From contig CAVVOG010000003.1 of assembly GCA_963749895.1 (NCBI GenBank), positions 62,001 to 126,000 on the forward strand: a stretch of 64,000 nucleotides of DNA, read 5' to 3'. Under the pieces are notes generated by a model that was given only the letters and a program-made list of their open reading frames with translations, was not told the origin of the DNA and made no database searches. This stretch comes from AC-51 sp963749895 (GTDB taxonomy: Bacteria; Actinomycetota; UBA4738; HRBIN12). Positions 49,116 through 57,946 of the stretch are shown here, one piece after another. Both the position numbers and the translations under genes were made by a program. Numbering within the stretch: the first letter of the stretch is position 1; the number at the start of each line of letters is the position of its first letter.

Positions 49116-51095
49116 TCAGCGGTCCGAGGTGGTTGATCGCGGGGAGTCGTGGTCGACGACGAGATCGGCCAGGTTCGCCGACGTCTTGCCGAACTCCCAC
49201 CACCCGCAGACCCAGGGTTTCACGGCCGCCAGGCTGCGCCCGTAGACCAGCGGGATCACGGCCACCTCGTCGACGACCGCCATCCGATCGGCCTGGTGGA
49301 AGAGCTCGAGGCGACCGTGGTCGCTCCGCTCCTGGCGTGCCCGCTCGATCAGGTCGTCGAAGTCCGGACACACGAAACCGCCCTCGTTCGTCCGGCTCTT
49401 GGAGTGGAACAGCAGGCGCAGGATGTACTCGGGATCGGCGTACCCCGGGAGCCACCCCGTGAAGTACACGGGGGCATGGTCGACGGGCGGCGGCATCGTC
49501 GCGACCTCCGCTCGTCCCCAGGTCCGGAGCTCGACCGTGAGGCCGAGCACCTCGCGCCACGAGGCCAGGACCGGTTCCAGCAGGGATCGGTCCTCGTCGA
49601 GGCACGCCACGGCGATCGTCACGGAGGGGTCCGGCAGGATCGACCGCGCGACGTCGGGGTCGTAGCCGAGGCAGATGTCCGGCGTGTGTCCCTGCAGGGC
49701 AGGAGGGACGATCCCGCCGTTCGCGGCGACGAGGTTCGACGGGAGCGCCGCGGCGAGCGCCGCGCGGTCGACCGCGTGGGCCAGGGCCTTGCGCACGCGG
49801 ACGTCCCCGACGACCGGGTCGGTGTGACGGAACGCGAGGTAGCCCGACCACGCGGGTGGACCGATGCGCGGATCGGGGAAGTCCCGGGGGGCGAGGTCGG
49901 CGACGCGCGGCGTGTAGCGCACCGTGACGAGGTCGAGCTCGTCAGTCGCGTACCTTGCCACGGCGTCGTCGACCGTCATCGCCACGAACTCCACGCGGCC
50001 CGCGTTCCCGTGGCGGACCGTGTTCACCCGGTCGCGCCGCGTCAGCACGAGCCGGGCCGGCGCACGCTCCTCGATCTCGAACGCGCCCGAAACGACCTGT
50101 CGGCCGTCCACCCAGCCGTCGCCCCGCTCGGAGATCGCGTGTCGCGGCTGCGGGCCGCCGTCGGGCCGGTTCATCACACTCAGGAAGTACGGCGCCGGCG
50201 CGACCAGGCGGAACTCGACGGTCCGATCGTCCAGCGCCCGGACGCCGACCGTCGAGGGGTCGGTCTGCTCGCCCAGGTAGTACTCGAGGCCGTTCTCGAG
50301 TACGAAGTAGACCGCGACGGAGGACCCGGGCGTGGCCGGGTCGAGGACCCGCTTGATGCCGAACTCGACGTCGTGCGCGGTGAGCGGCGTGCCGTCGGAC
50401 CACGTGAGATCGGGCCTGAGGTGGAACACGTAGCGGAGGCCGTCGTCGGCGATCTCCCACCGCTCCGCGAGGGAGGGGACGATCGTCCGCTCGGGCCACT
50501 GCTCCACGAGCCGATCGAAGAGCTGCATGCAGAGCTGGATGTTCGGCCAGGCGATCGCGGACCTGGGATCCGGGTCGTCCGGCAGGAAGCTCGTCGCCAC
50601 GCGGAGCGTCGCCTCGGCGGGGACGGCCGGAGGAGGAGCCGGGGTCCACAGCGGGAACGCCCGCTGGTACGCGGTGTTCGCCTCCTCGAACCGGAGCGAC
50701 ATGTGGAGGGCGAGTGCCAGCTTGAACAGGACGAGCGCCATCTGCTGGCGCTGCTCGCGGCGCTCGAGGAGCGTCAGGAGCTCCCGGTAGTGCGCCACGG
50801 CCTCGTCGAGCGCGTAGGCGAGCCTCGCCTGGTCGCCCGCGAGCGTGAGGTAGTGGATCGCCTTGTCTTCGTCCCCGGCGCCGATCCAGTGGTGGGCGAG
50901 CAGGCCGGCTCCCTCGTGCTCCCTCCCGGCGGCGCGCTGCTCCAGCCACTCGGCGGCCCGGCGGTGGAGCCGGGCATGGTCCTCGTGGAGCAGCGTGCGG
51001 TAGGCGGTCTCCTGGATCAGGGCGTGCTTGAACCGGTACTCGGTCTCCGGCCAGCGCCGACCTTCCCGGACGAGGTCGAGTCGCATCAGCTCCAC
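49116..51095 (-). CDS. TPR region fused to a peptide-type solute-binding domain
   Basis: 659 residues from ATG 51095. The first 170 are the end of an AAA/MalT-type ATPase and helical repeats (EYRFKHALIQETAYRTLL, HEDHARLHRRAAEWLEQR, AHHWIGAGDEDKAIHYLTLA). The rest is an SBP_bac_5 domain as in Dpp/Opp binding proteins (SLAERWEIADDGLRYVFHLR, LTWSDGTPLTAHDVEFGIKR, VRKALAHAVDRAALAAALPS). There is no signal peptide, so a binding fold appears to sit inside the cell, perhaps as a ligand sensor. The reading frame continues upstream in degraded form (see the pseudogene), so the original protein was longer. Confidence 0.75.
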   Translation of the reverse strand: MELMRLDLVREGRRWPETEYRFKHALIQETAYRTLLHEDHARLHRRAAEWLEQRAAGREHEGAGLLAHHWIGAGDEDKAIHYLTLAGDQARLAYALDEAVAHYRELLTLLERREQRQQMALVLFKLALALHMSLRFEEANTAYQRAFPLWTPAPPPAVPAEATLRVATSFLPDDPDPRSAIAWPNIQLCMQLFDRLVEQWPERTIVPSLAERWEIADDGLRYVFHLRPDLTWSDGTPLTAHDVEFGIKRVLDPATPGSSVAVYFVLENGLEYYLGEQTDPSTVGVRALDDRTVEFRLVAPAPYFLSVMNRPDGGPQPRHAISERGDGWVDGRQVVSGAFEIEERAPARLVLTRRDRVNTVRHGNAGRVEFVAMTVDDAVARYATDELDLVTVRYTPRVADLAPRDFPDPRIGPPAWSGYLAFRHTDPVVGDVRVRKALAHAVDRAALAAALPSNLVAANGGIVPPALQGHTPDICLGYDPDVARSILPDPSVTIAVACLDEDRSLLEPVLASWREVLGLTVELRTWGRAEVATMPPPVDHAPVYFTGWLPGYADPEYILRLLFHSKSRTNEGGFVCPDFDDLIERARQERSDHGRLELFHQADRMAVVDEVAVIPLVYGRSLAAVKPWVCGWWEFGKTSANLADLVVDHDSPRSTTSDR

Positions 51096-51451
51096 GAGGG
51101 CCGCGCGGACGTCGGCCTCGTCGGTGACGGCATCCAGGAGCGGCTGTCGGAACGAGCGCCCGGACCGCGGCGGTCTCGATGCGACCGCGCGGGAGGTTGT
51201 CGATCCGCGTCTCCAGTGAGGGGGATCTGCGCGTCGGGGACCCGTCGGACAGGCCGACGCTCACGCTTGTCGAACAGGATCAGGCGCGAGAACGTCGCGA
51301 GGCGCGTGAGGAACCGGGCGAGGTTCGGCTCCTCCAATCACCTCGATGTTGCGGGCCCATCCCATGACCCAGACCAGATCCACCTGGGCGCGGTCGCCGC
51401 GACCTGGCGCGCGATGTGCACCCCGTCGGCGGCGCGCGCGTGACGCGTCAC
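51096..51451 (-). pseudogene. Frameshifted remnant: hydrolase start joined to an ATPase end
   Basis: Beginning at GTG 51451, which overlaps the stop of the next copy (GTGA), the pieces read HARAADGVHIARQVA, then in other frames DRAQVDLVWVMGWARNIEV, EEPNLARFLTRLATFSRLIL plus FDKR, VGLSDG, then LETRIDNLPRGRIETAAV and GRSFRQPLLDAVTDEADV. About four frameshifts (near 51405, 51337, 51260 and 51160) are needed. The hydrolase core, any cyclase and the ATPase P-loop are missing between GLSD and the ATPase tail. It joins the TPR/solute-binding gene downstream. Confidence 0.7.
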
Positions 51452-52797
51452 GGGCACCGCGTCACGACCCGGTAGAGGCGCCAGCGGTCCGGAACACCTT
51501 TCAGCTCGTGCTCGCCCGCGTCTTCGAACGTGAGATCCGAGCCGGCGACGAGGTCCTTCACCGTCTGCGACACGAGGACCTCGCCCGCGCCCGCCGTCGA
51601 GGCGACGCGAGCCCCGATCGACACCGACAGTCCCGAGCACTTGTCGTCGACCACCTCGCACTCACCGGTGTGGAGCCCTGCCCGAAGCTGGATCCCGAGC
51701 GTGCCGACGGCGCGGACGATCTCCTGTGCGCACGCCACCGCTCGGGCGGGCCCATCGAACCGGACGTAGAAGCCGTCGCCGGCCGTGTCCTGCTCGATCC
51801 CCCGGAACCGAGCGATCAGGTCCCGGATCAGCGCATGATGGCGTCGGACGAGGTCGGCCCAGCCACGGTCTCCGAGCTCGGCCTGCATCGGGGTCGAGTC
51901 CACGATGTCGGTGAAGAGCACGGTCGCCAGGATGCGATCCGGCTCGTGGGCGCGGCCGAGCGAGGTCACGAAGTCCCGAACCAGCGCCATCGTCCGCCCG
52001 TGCGTCCCGTCATCGAGCCACGTGTAGTCCCCGCGCATGTCGGGAAGCTCGCGGATCTGGACGTCCGGGATCCGCCCCGCGAAGTACTCGGCGGGTCCTC
52101 GCTGTGCGGGCGAGAAGAGGATCAGCGTCGGGACGCGCACTGCGGCGAGGACCTCGGTGACGTCCGATTCCATCGCGGCCCGGAAGAAGGCGGCGGCAGC
52201 GCCGGGACTCAAGCTCCTGCGCATGTGGGTCACGAACCAGTCCTGGAACGACGGATCGGCCGGTGCCTCGGGGACCCGTTCTTCGAGGAGCCGGAGGAAG
52301 TACTCGCGCCGACCCCAGTTCGCGCGCACGTCGTTCAGGCGCGCCATCCACACGTCGTGCGTCTGGGCCCACGGGTAGTCGTCGCTCGGCAAGGCCTTCG
52401 CCGATGGATCGAGCAGCACGAGCCCGAGGGTCCGCTCGGGGTAGGTCGCGGCGAACAGCGTGGTCACGTGGGTGCCCTCCTGTCCGCTCCACAGGACGGC
52501 CTGTTCGGTGCCCTCCGCGTCCATCACCGCGCGGACGTCGTCCATCCGGGTCTCGAGCGTCGGCATCCCCGTGACCCGATCCGACAGTCCCGTACCGCGC
52601 TTGTCGAGCATGAGCAGCCGGCCGTTCGAGGCGAGTCCTTCGATGTGGCGGACCAGCAGCGGCTGATCCCAGGCAGAGAGCAGGTCGCCCGTGAAGCCGC
52701 GGACGAAGACGATGTCGGGACGGCCGTCCCCGACGACCTGGTAGGCGATGCTCACGTCACCGCTCTTCGCGTAGCGGACGTCGGGGATCTCGGTCAT
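51448..52797 (-). CDS. Degenerate alpha/beta-hydrolase domain fused to a class III nucleotidyl cyclase (copy 2)
   Basis: 449 residues from ATG 52797 (MTEIPDVRYAKSGDVSIAYQ). The nucleophile elbow reads WSGQEGTH with Q106 at the serine position. Cyclase motifs are TVLFTDIVDSTPMQAELGD, DTAGDGFYVRFDGPARAV, and SIGARVASTAGAGEVLVSQT; the lysine position is again D (EQDTAGDG). It ends LTFEDAGEHELKGVPDRWRL like the other copies. The ATG overlaps the old stop of copy 3 (ATGA), and its own stop overlaps the start of the remnant at 51,451. Confidence 0.85.
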   Translation of the reverse strand: MTEIPDVRYAKSGDVSIAYQVVGDGRPDIVFVRGFTGDLLSAWDQPLLVRHIEGLASNGRLLMLDKRGTGLSDRVTGMPTLETRMDDVRAVMDAEGTEQAVLWSGQEGTHVTTLFAATYPERTLGLVLLDPSAKALPSDDYPWAQTHDVWMARLNDVRANWGRREYFLRLLEERVPEAPADPSFQDWFVTHMRRSLSPGAAAAFFRAAMESDVTEVLAAVRVPTLILFSPAQRGPAEYFAGRIPDVQIRELPDMRGDYTWLDDGTHGRTMALVRDFVTSLGRAHEPDRILATVLFTDIVDSTPMQAELGDRGWADLVRRHHALIRDLIARFRGIEQDTAGDGFYVRFDGPARAVACAQEIVRAVGTLGIQLRAGLHTGECEVVDDKCSGLSVSIGARVASTAGAGEVLVSQTVKDLVAGSDLTFEDAGEHELKGVPDRWRLYRVVTRCP

Positions 52798-52844
52798 CTC
52801 AACCCCACCACCCGGTGGAGGCGCCAGGTGTCGGGGACGCCCTT
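52794..52844 (-). pseudogene. C-terminal scar of a deleted cyclase domain
   Basis: Reading from about 52844 leftwards gives KGVPDTWRLHRVVG, then three residues and TGA at 52794-52796. This matches the invariant last residues of the intact copies (KGVPDRWRLYRVV). It is separated from the hydrolase-only gene upstream by a stop at 52911. The TGA overlaps ATG 52797, the coupling seen between intact copies. Confidence 0.7.
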
Positions 52845-52910
52845 CGGCTGGCTCGTCATGACCGGGGGAGCGTAGTCCGAGGCACCGAACGCGCGCCATC
52901 CCTGAGTCGC

Positions 52911-53639
52911 CTAGGGAGCGAGCTCGTCTTCGTCAACCGCCCGGTGAAGCACGACCGTCGGGGCGTAGATCACGGGCAGGACCTGCCGAACGTCGGTGTC
53001 CATCCAGACCGCATCGAATGCCCCCATCTCGGCGGGCGTGATCGCGTACCGGAGGCTGCGCGCCCACCATCGGCTGAAGTCGGGGTCGTCGCCCATGGCA
53101 CCGATGTCCCCTGAGACCGACGCGATCTGCTCGGGCGTCGGATCGGGCGTGTTCCAGAGCTGCCACATCGAGGCCTGGAACTCCTCGTTCTCTGTCGCGG
53201 TCGCCCCCCATGGGTAATCCTCGGCCCAGGCCGTGCGGAGGATCGGATTGAACAGTGCGAGAGCCGTGACGCGTTGCGGGAAGGCCGCCGCGAACATCGA
53301 CGCGGCGGCGGCCCCGTCGGCCATCGTGAAGGGTGCCGCTCGTTCCAAGCCCGCGGCATCGAGGATCGTCCCGAGGTCCTTCACGCGCCGCTCGAGCGTC
53401 AGCATCGCGCCCGCCCTGCCCGAGAGCCCCGTCCCCCGACCGTCGAACTCCACGAGGCGCGAGAACGAGGACAGCCCACGGTAGAGGCGGCGCGTGCCCT
53501 CCCACTCCCCGAACACTTCCATCGCGCCGATGTACGCGTGAACGAGGACGAGGTCGGCCGGTCCACCCTCGAAGAGCTGGTACGCGAGGTCGACCCCGTC
53601 CGACGTGCGCACGTAGCGTGTCTGCGGCATCCGCTCCAC
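52911..53639 (-). CDS. Degenerate alpha/beta-hydrolase domain without its cyclase (copy 3)
   Basis: 242 residues, about 200 fewer than the neighbours. It has the hydrolase start (MPQTRYVRTSDGVDLAYQLF), an elbow FTMADGAAA with A107 at the nucleophile position, and MFAAAFPQRVTALALFNPIL. It stops after VYAPTVVLHRAVDEDELAP where the intact copies continue into the cyclase. A cyclase C-terminal scar remains downstream, so an internal deletion is likely. GTG 53639 follows the stop of copy 4 after 1 nt; ATG 53630 is an alternative start. Confidence 0.7.
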   Translation of the reverse strand: MERMPQTRYVRTSDGVDLAYQLFEGGPADLVLVHAYIGAMEVFGEWEGTRRLYRGLSSFSRLVEFDGRGTGLSGRAGAMLTLERRVKDLGTILDAAGLERAAPFTMADGAAAASMFAAAFPQRVTALALFNPILRTAWAEDYPWGATATENEEFQASMWQLWNTPDPTPEQIASVSGDIGAMGDDPDFSRWWARSLRYAITPAEMGAFDAVWMDTDVRQVLPVIYAPTVVLHRAVDEDELAP

Positions 53640-53640
53640 G

Positions 53641-54987
53641 TCAGCCCACCACCCGGTAGAGGCGCCAGCGGTCGGGAACGCCCTTGAGTGCGTGCTCGCC
53701 GGCGTCCTCGAAGGTGAGGCCGGATCCGGCGGTCAGGTCCTTCACCGTCTGGGAGACGAGCACCTGCGAGGGACCGGCCAGCGCGCCCACGCGGGCGCCG
53801 ATCACCACGCCGAGGCCGGCGACGTCGTCGCCCTCGATCGTGACCTCGCCGGTGTGCAACCCCGCCCGTACCTCGATCCCGAGCGGGCCGACCGCCGCCG
53901 CGATCGCCGTCGCGCAGCGCACCCCTCGTGCCGGCCCGTCGAACGTCGCGAGGAACCCGTCGCCCATCGTCTTGACCTCGCGTCCGCGGTAGCGAGCGAT
54001 CTGCGAGCGCACGATCTGATCGTGACGAGCGCGAACGTCTCGCCAGCCGGCATCACCGAGCGCGGCCGCCTGCACGGTGGAGTCGACCACGTCCGTGAAC
54101 AGCACCGTCGCGAGGACGCGGTCGAAGTCCGCCTGCTCGACGCGGAGCGACTCGACGAACGCCGCGATGTGGGGGACCAGATCGTCGAGGGGGTAGACGT
54201 GGTCCTCTCCCGGGAGCTCCACGATGCGCGCCCCGGGGGTGTGCTCCGCGGTCCACCGCCCCTCGGCCACCTTCGTGAAGCGGTCGCCGGTCCGGTGCAG
54301 CACGAGCGTCGGCGCCTGGACGGACGGGAGGATGTGGCGGACGTCGGTCTCCATCACCGCGCGATCACGGGCGATCGCGTCCCCCGGGCTGGCGGAAAGC
54401 CGGAGCAGCCGACCGAACGCTCGGACGGCGGTCTCGTCGTGCCGCAGCGACGGCGAGAGGTCCTCGACCAATTCTCGGACGAAGGCGTCGGTGCCCCACG
54501 CACGCTCGATCCTGTCGATGTACTCCTCGTACATCTCCCGGCTCCAGGACCCGGGGTAGTCGGGCGCCGGTGTCCCGCGCGGCATCGGCGCCTGCACGAT
54601 CACGCCGGACGTGCGTTCCGGGTGCGTCGCGGCGAACATGAAGCAGAGCGCCGCGCCGCTCTCGATCCCGAACACGAACGCACGCTCCGACGACGCTGCG
54701 TCCATCACGGCGCGGATGTCGTCCATCTGCGCCTCGATCGTGGCGGCCTCGCCGGTCCACGAACGGTCCGACGTGCCGCTGCCACGCCGATCGAAGATCA
54801 ACACCCGGCCGATCGAGGCCAAGCCCCGAACGAACGAGACGAACGGGGGGAAGTCCCAGGCGGCTTCGATGTTGGAGTAGTCGTACGGGACGAACACGAT
54901 GTCCACGGGACCGGAGCCCACCACCTGGTAGCCCACGTGGATCCCGTCCGCCGCGCGCGCGTACCGCGTCTCGGGGGCTCGGGTCAC
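53641..54987 (-). CDS. Degenerate alpha/beta-hydrolase domain fused to a class III nucleotidyl cyclase (copy 4)
   Basis: 448 residues. The elbow reads VFGIESGAAL: glutamate E109 occupies the nucleophile position, with a serine one residue later. A histidine remains in LPGEDHVYPL. The cyclase has TVLFTDVVDSTVQAAALGDA, REVKTMGDGFLATFDGPARG with the usual lysine (unlike copies 1 and 2), and VIGARVGALAGPSQVLVSQT. It therefore has the most canonical cyclase of the array. GTG 54987 overlaps the stop of the broken copy 5 (GTGA). Confidence 0.86.
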   Translation of the reverse strand: MTRAPETRYARAADGIHVGYQVVGSGPVDIVFVPYDYSNIEAAWDFPPFVSFVRGLASIGRVLIFDRRGSGTSDRSWTGEAATIEAQMDDIRAVMDAASSERAFVFGIESGAALCFMFAATHPERTSGVIVQAPMPRGTPAPDYPGSWSREMYEEYIDRIERAWGTDAFVRELVEDLSPSLRHDETAVRAFGRLLRLSASPGDAIARDRAVMETDVRHILPSVQAPTLVLHRTGDRFTKVAEGRWTAEHTPGARIVELPGEDHVYPLDDLVPHIAAFVESLRVEQADFDRVLATVLFTDVVDSTVQAAALGDAGWRDVRARHDQIVRSQIARYRGREVKTMGDGFLATFDGPARGVRCATAIAAAVGPLGIEVRAGLHTGEVTIEGDDVAGLGVVIGARVGALAGPSQVLVSQTVKDLTAGSGLTFEDAGEHALKGVPDRWRLYRVVG

Positions 54988-56309
54988 GACGTCACCCGGT
55001 AGAGGCGCCAGCGGTCGGGGACGCCCTTCAGCTCGTGCTCGCCGGCGTCCTCGAAGGTGAGTCCGGAGCCTGCGGTGAGGTCCTTCACGGTCGAGGAGGC
55101 CCAGACCTCGGAGGTCCCCGCCATCGATGCGACCCGCGCGGCCACGTGCACGCCGATCCCAGCGAGGTCGTTACCGCCGTAGGTGATCTCGCCGGTATGG
55201 ACCCCGGCCCGTACGTCGACGCCGTGGGTCCTCATCGCGTCGCCGAAGGCTTGGGCGCACCGGACCGCCCGGGCGGGACCGTCGAACGTCGCGAGCATGC
55301 CGTCGCCGGTCCCGCGGACGAACGTGCCACGGAATCGTGCCACGGTCGCCTTCGCGACGGAGTCGTGCGTTCTCGATCAGGGCTCGCCACTTCGTGTCGC
55401 CCATGATCGCCGCGGTGGCGGTCGAGTCGACGATGTCGGTGAACAGCACCGTCGCGAGGACCCGGTCCAGTTCAGCCTCCTGCTCGCGTATCGAGGTCAG
55501 GAACCGCTCGACGGCCCTGAGGTTGTCATCGGTGCCGGCGAGATAAGGGGGGTGGTCGGGCTGGCTCGGGACGACCACGATCTCGGCTCCGGGTATCGCG
55601 GCCGCCATCCGCTCCGCGTCCGGCAGCTGTTCGTCGTCGGGCTGCAGGATCTGGGTGGGCACGTGGATCGAGCCGAGGATCCCGCCGAATCGGTCTCGAC
55701 GAACACCCGGCTATTCGCGAGCGCATCACCCCGGCTGGCGGCGTTGCGCATGATTCGGGCCCACCGCCGAACCGCGACGGGGTCGCCGGCCGGTGTTGGG
55801 GCTCCCATGAGCGCGAGGAGCGGGCCGGCCGCATCCTCCTCGCCCCACGATGCCTCGAGCATCCGGTCGTAGGCGTCAAGCTCCTCGTTCGTGTCTCCAC
55901 CGCGCCCCGACGTCTCCGCTCTCCACAGGAGCAGGCCGGCGGTCCGGTCCGGGTACGTCGCCGCGAACATCGCGCAGATCGCGCCCCCGTCGACCCCTTG
56001 GCCGTACAGGACCGGCCGGTCGCTGCCCGCCGCGTCGAGCACCGCTCGGATGTCGTCCATCTTCGTCTCGAGGTTGACCGTCTGGGTCATCCGGTCGGAC
56101 AACCCGCCGCCCCGCTGGTCCAGCGTGATCACGCGGGAGAACCGCGCCAGCGAACGGAGCCACCCGCCTACGTCGGGGTCCTCCCAGAACAGCTCGAGGT
56201 GAGAGATCGCGGGCCACGCGACGAGCAAGTCCGGCCCGGTGCCGAACACCTGGAACGCGATGTACGTACCGTCGGCGCTCTGCGCGTACCGGGTCTTCGG
56301 GGTGTCCAC
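54984..56309 (-). pseudogene. Hydrolase-cyclase gene broken by two frameshifts (copy 5)
   Basis: From GTG 56309 the hydrolase domain reads DTPKTRYAQSADGTYIAFQ, with elbow YGQGVDGGAI (V106 at the nucleophile). Near 55685 the frame changes (from SRVFVETD to ILGSIHVPTQILQPDDEQ). The second frame holds VLATVLFTDIVDSTATAAIM. Near 55370 it changes again, to HDSVAKATVARFRG, TGDGMLATFDGPARAVRCA and the common tail ending at 54984. All domains are present otherwise, so this is either a recent pseudogene or sequence/assembly error. It is the first gene of the array. Confidence 0.75.
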
Positions 56310-56368
56310 CTGCGCATCGTGCCCTCGGATGACGGATACCTGCAAGTGGGTTCGGGTATCGCCTTCGT

Positions 56369-56374
56369 TAGACT
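56369..56374 (+). promoter_or_regulatory. -10 box of the B12-binding-domain gene
   Basis: TAGACT ends 9 nt before ATG 56384, consistent with a leaderless message. The divergent array start is at 56,309. Confidence 0.5.
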
Positions 56375-56383
56375 CGGGCGCGC

Positions 56384-56785
56384 ATGGCGTCCACGCACCG
56401 CATCATCGTCGCGAAGCCCGGCCTCGACGGTCACGACCGTGGGGCGAAGATCGTGGCGCGAGCGCTCCGGGACGCGGGGTTCGAGGTCGTCTACACCGGG
56501 CTGCACCAGACGCCGGAGCAGATCGTCGAGACGGCGATCCAGGAGGACGCCGACGCGGTCGGGCTGTCGCTGCACTCGGGCGCGCACATGACGTTGTTCC
56601 CGAAGGTCGTGCGGCTGCTGCGTGAGGCAGGGGCCGACGACATCGTCGTGTTCGGCGGCGGGGTCATCCCCGCAGACGACATCCCGGCTCTGCAGGCCGA
56701 AGGCGTCGAGGCGATCTTCACGCCGGGCGCCACGTCCGCCGAGATCGTGGACTGGCTCCGCGAACGGCTCGGCGACACCGACTGA
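56384..56785 (+). CDS. B12-binding domain protein (methylmalonyl-CoA mutase C-terminal type)
   Basis: 133 residues, a stand-alone cobalamin-binding domain. It has the base-off signature KPGLDGHDRGAKIVA (DxHxxG), GLSLHSGAHMTLFPKV (the SxL region) and IVVFGGGVIPADD (the GG motif). It would pair with a separate catalytic mutase subunit to interconvert methylmalonyl-CoA and succinyl-CoA or a related acyl-CoA. The catalytic partner is not in the window. Position 12 nt before sucC supports a link to succinyl-CoA. Confidence 0.9.
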   Translation: MASTHRIIVAKPGLDGHDRGAKIVARALRDAGFEVVYTGLHQTPEQIVETAIQEDADAVGLSLHSGAHMTLFPKVVRLLREAGADDIVVFGGGVIPADDIPALQAEGVEAIFTPGATSAEIVDWLRERLGDTD

Positions 56786-56797
56786 TCAGGAGTTCGC

Positions 56798-57946
56798 ATG
56801 GATCTGTACGAGCACATGGGCAAGGACCTGTTCCGCGCCTACGACATCCCGACGCCGCTCGGGCGGGTCTGCCGGACGCCCGGCGACGCGGCCGACGCCA
56901 CGCAGGCGTTCGGCGGGAAGTCCGTGGTGAAGGTGCAGGTGCAGGTGGGGGGCCGTGGGAAGGGCGGCGGCGTCGTCCTGGTCGACTCGGCGCAGCGTGC
57001 GTCCGAGGAGGCCGCGCGGCTGATGCGCGACGGCTTCCAGGGCCACGAGGTCGACCGGGTGCTGGTCGAGGAGCTGCTGCCGATCCGCCGCGAGTTCTAC
57101 ACGTCGTTCCTGCTGGACCGCTCGAAGGGCGAGTACCTCGCGATGATGACGAGCGAGGGCGGTGTCGACATCGAGACGCTCGCGCACGAGCGGCCCGAGG
57201 CGATCCGCCGGGTCCACGTCGACCCGATGCTCGGGCTACGGAGCTATCACGTGCGCGAGCTGGTGGGCGTGCTGCCACCGGAGGCGCGCGAGGGCGCCGC
57301 GCAAGTGCTGCACAAGCTCTTCGAGATGCTCTGGGAGCGCGACGCGACCCTCGTCGAGGTGAACCCGCTCGTGCTGCTCGAGGACGGCCGGGTCGTGGCG
57401 CTCGACGCGAAGGTGACGATCGACGACAACGCGCTCGCGCGGCAGCCGGACCTGGCCGACCTGAAGAGGGAGTTCCCGATCGACCCGGTCGAGAAGCGCG
57501 CGAAGGACGCCGGTCTGCAGTACGTGAAGCTCGAGGGCGAGGTCGGGATCATCGGTAACGGCGCCGGGCTGGTGATGTCGACGCTCGACGTGGTCGCGCA
57601 GGCGGGCGCGAAGGCCGCGAACTTCCTGGACGTGGGGGGAGGGGCGAGCGCCGACACGATGGCGACCTCGCTCGAGGTGATCCTGTCGGACCCGGCGGTC
57701 AAGGCGGTCTTCATCAACATCTTCGGGGGCATCACGCGGTGCGACGTCGTCGCGAACGGCGTGCTCGAGGCGCTCGGCCGCGTCGAGGCGACCGTCCCCC
57801 TGGTGCTCCGGCTCGACGGGACGAACGCCGAGGAGGGCCGGCGGATCATCGCCGAGGCGAACCATCCGGCGATCGTGAGCGTCCCGACGATGGACGAGGC
57901 CGCCGCGGAAGCCGCGCGCCTCGCGAAGGGCGGTGAGGCGGCATGA
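56798..57946 (+). CDS. sucC: Succinyl-CoA ligase beta subunit
   Basis: 382 residues with the ATP-grasp domain (MDLYEHMGKDLFRAYDIPTP; VVKVQVQVGGRGKGGGVVL; VEVNPLVLLEDGRVVALDAK) and the C-terminal CoA-ligase domain (GNGAGLVMSTLDVVAQAG; FINIFGGITRCDVVANG). It forms the nucleotide-binding half of the TCA-cycle enzyme. ATG 56798 has AGGAG 6 nt upstream. It is coupled to sucD by ATGA. Confidence 0.97.
   Translation: MDLYEHMGKDLFRAYDIPTPLGRVCRTPGDAADATQAFGGKSVVKVQVQVGGRGKGGGVVLVDSAQRASEEAARLMRDGFQGHEVDRVLVEELLPIRREFYTSFLLDRSKGEYLAMMTSEGGVDIETLAHERPEAIRRVHVDPMLGLRSYHVRELVGVLPPEAREGAAQVLHKLFEMLWERDATLVEVNPLVLLEDGRVVALDAKVTIDDNALARQPDLADLKREFPIDPVEKRAKDAGLQYVKLEGEVGIIGNGAGLVMSTLDVVAQAGAKAANFLDVGGGASADTMATSLEVILSDPAVKAVFINIFGGITRCDVVANGVLEALGRVEATVPLVLRLDGTNAEEGRRIIAEANHPAIVSVPTMDEAAAEAARLAKGGEAA

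Noticed and set aside
52797..52899. N-terminal extension of copy 2 from GTG 52899
   Set aside because: The extra 34 residues are antisense-like Pro/Arg sequence overlapping the cyclase scar; ATG 52797 aligns with the starts of the other copies and shares the ATGA coupling.
54984..56309. Programmed frameshifting in copy 5
   Set aside because: No slippery heptamer or downstream pseudoknot is evident at either site, and other copies are read in one frame; decay or sequence error is simpler.
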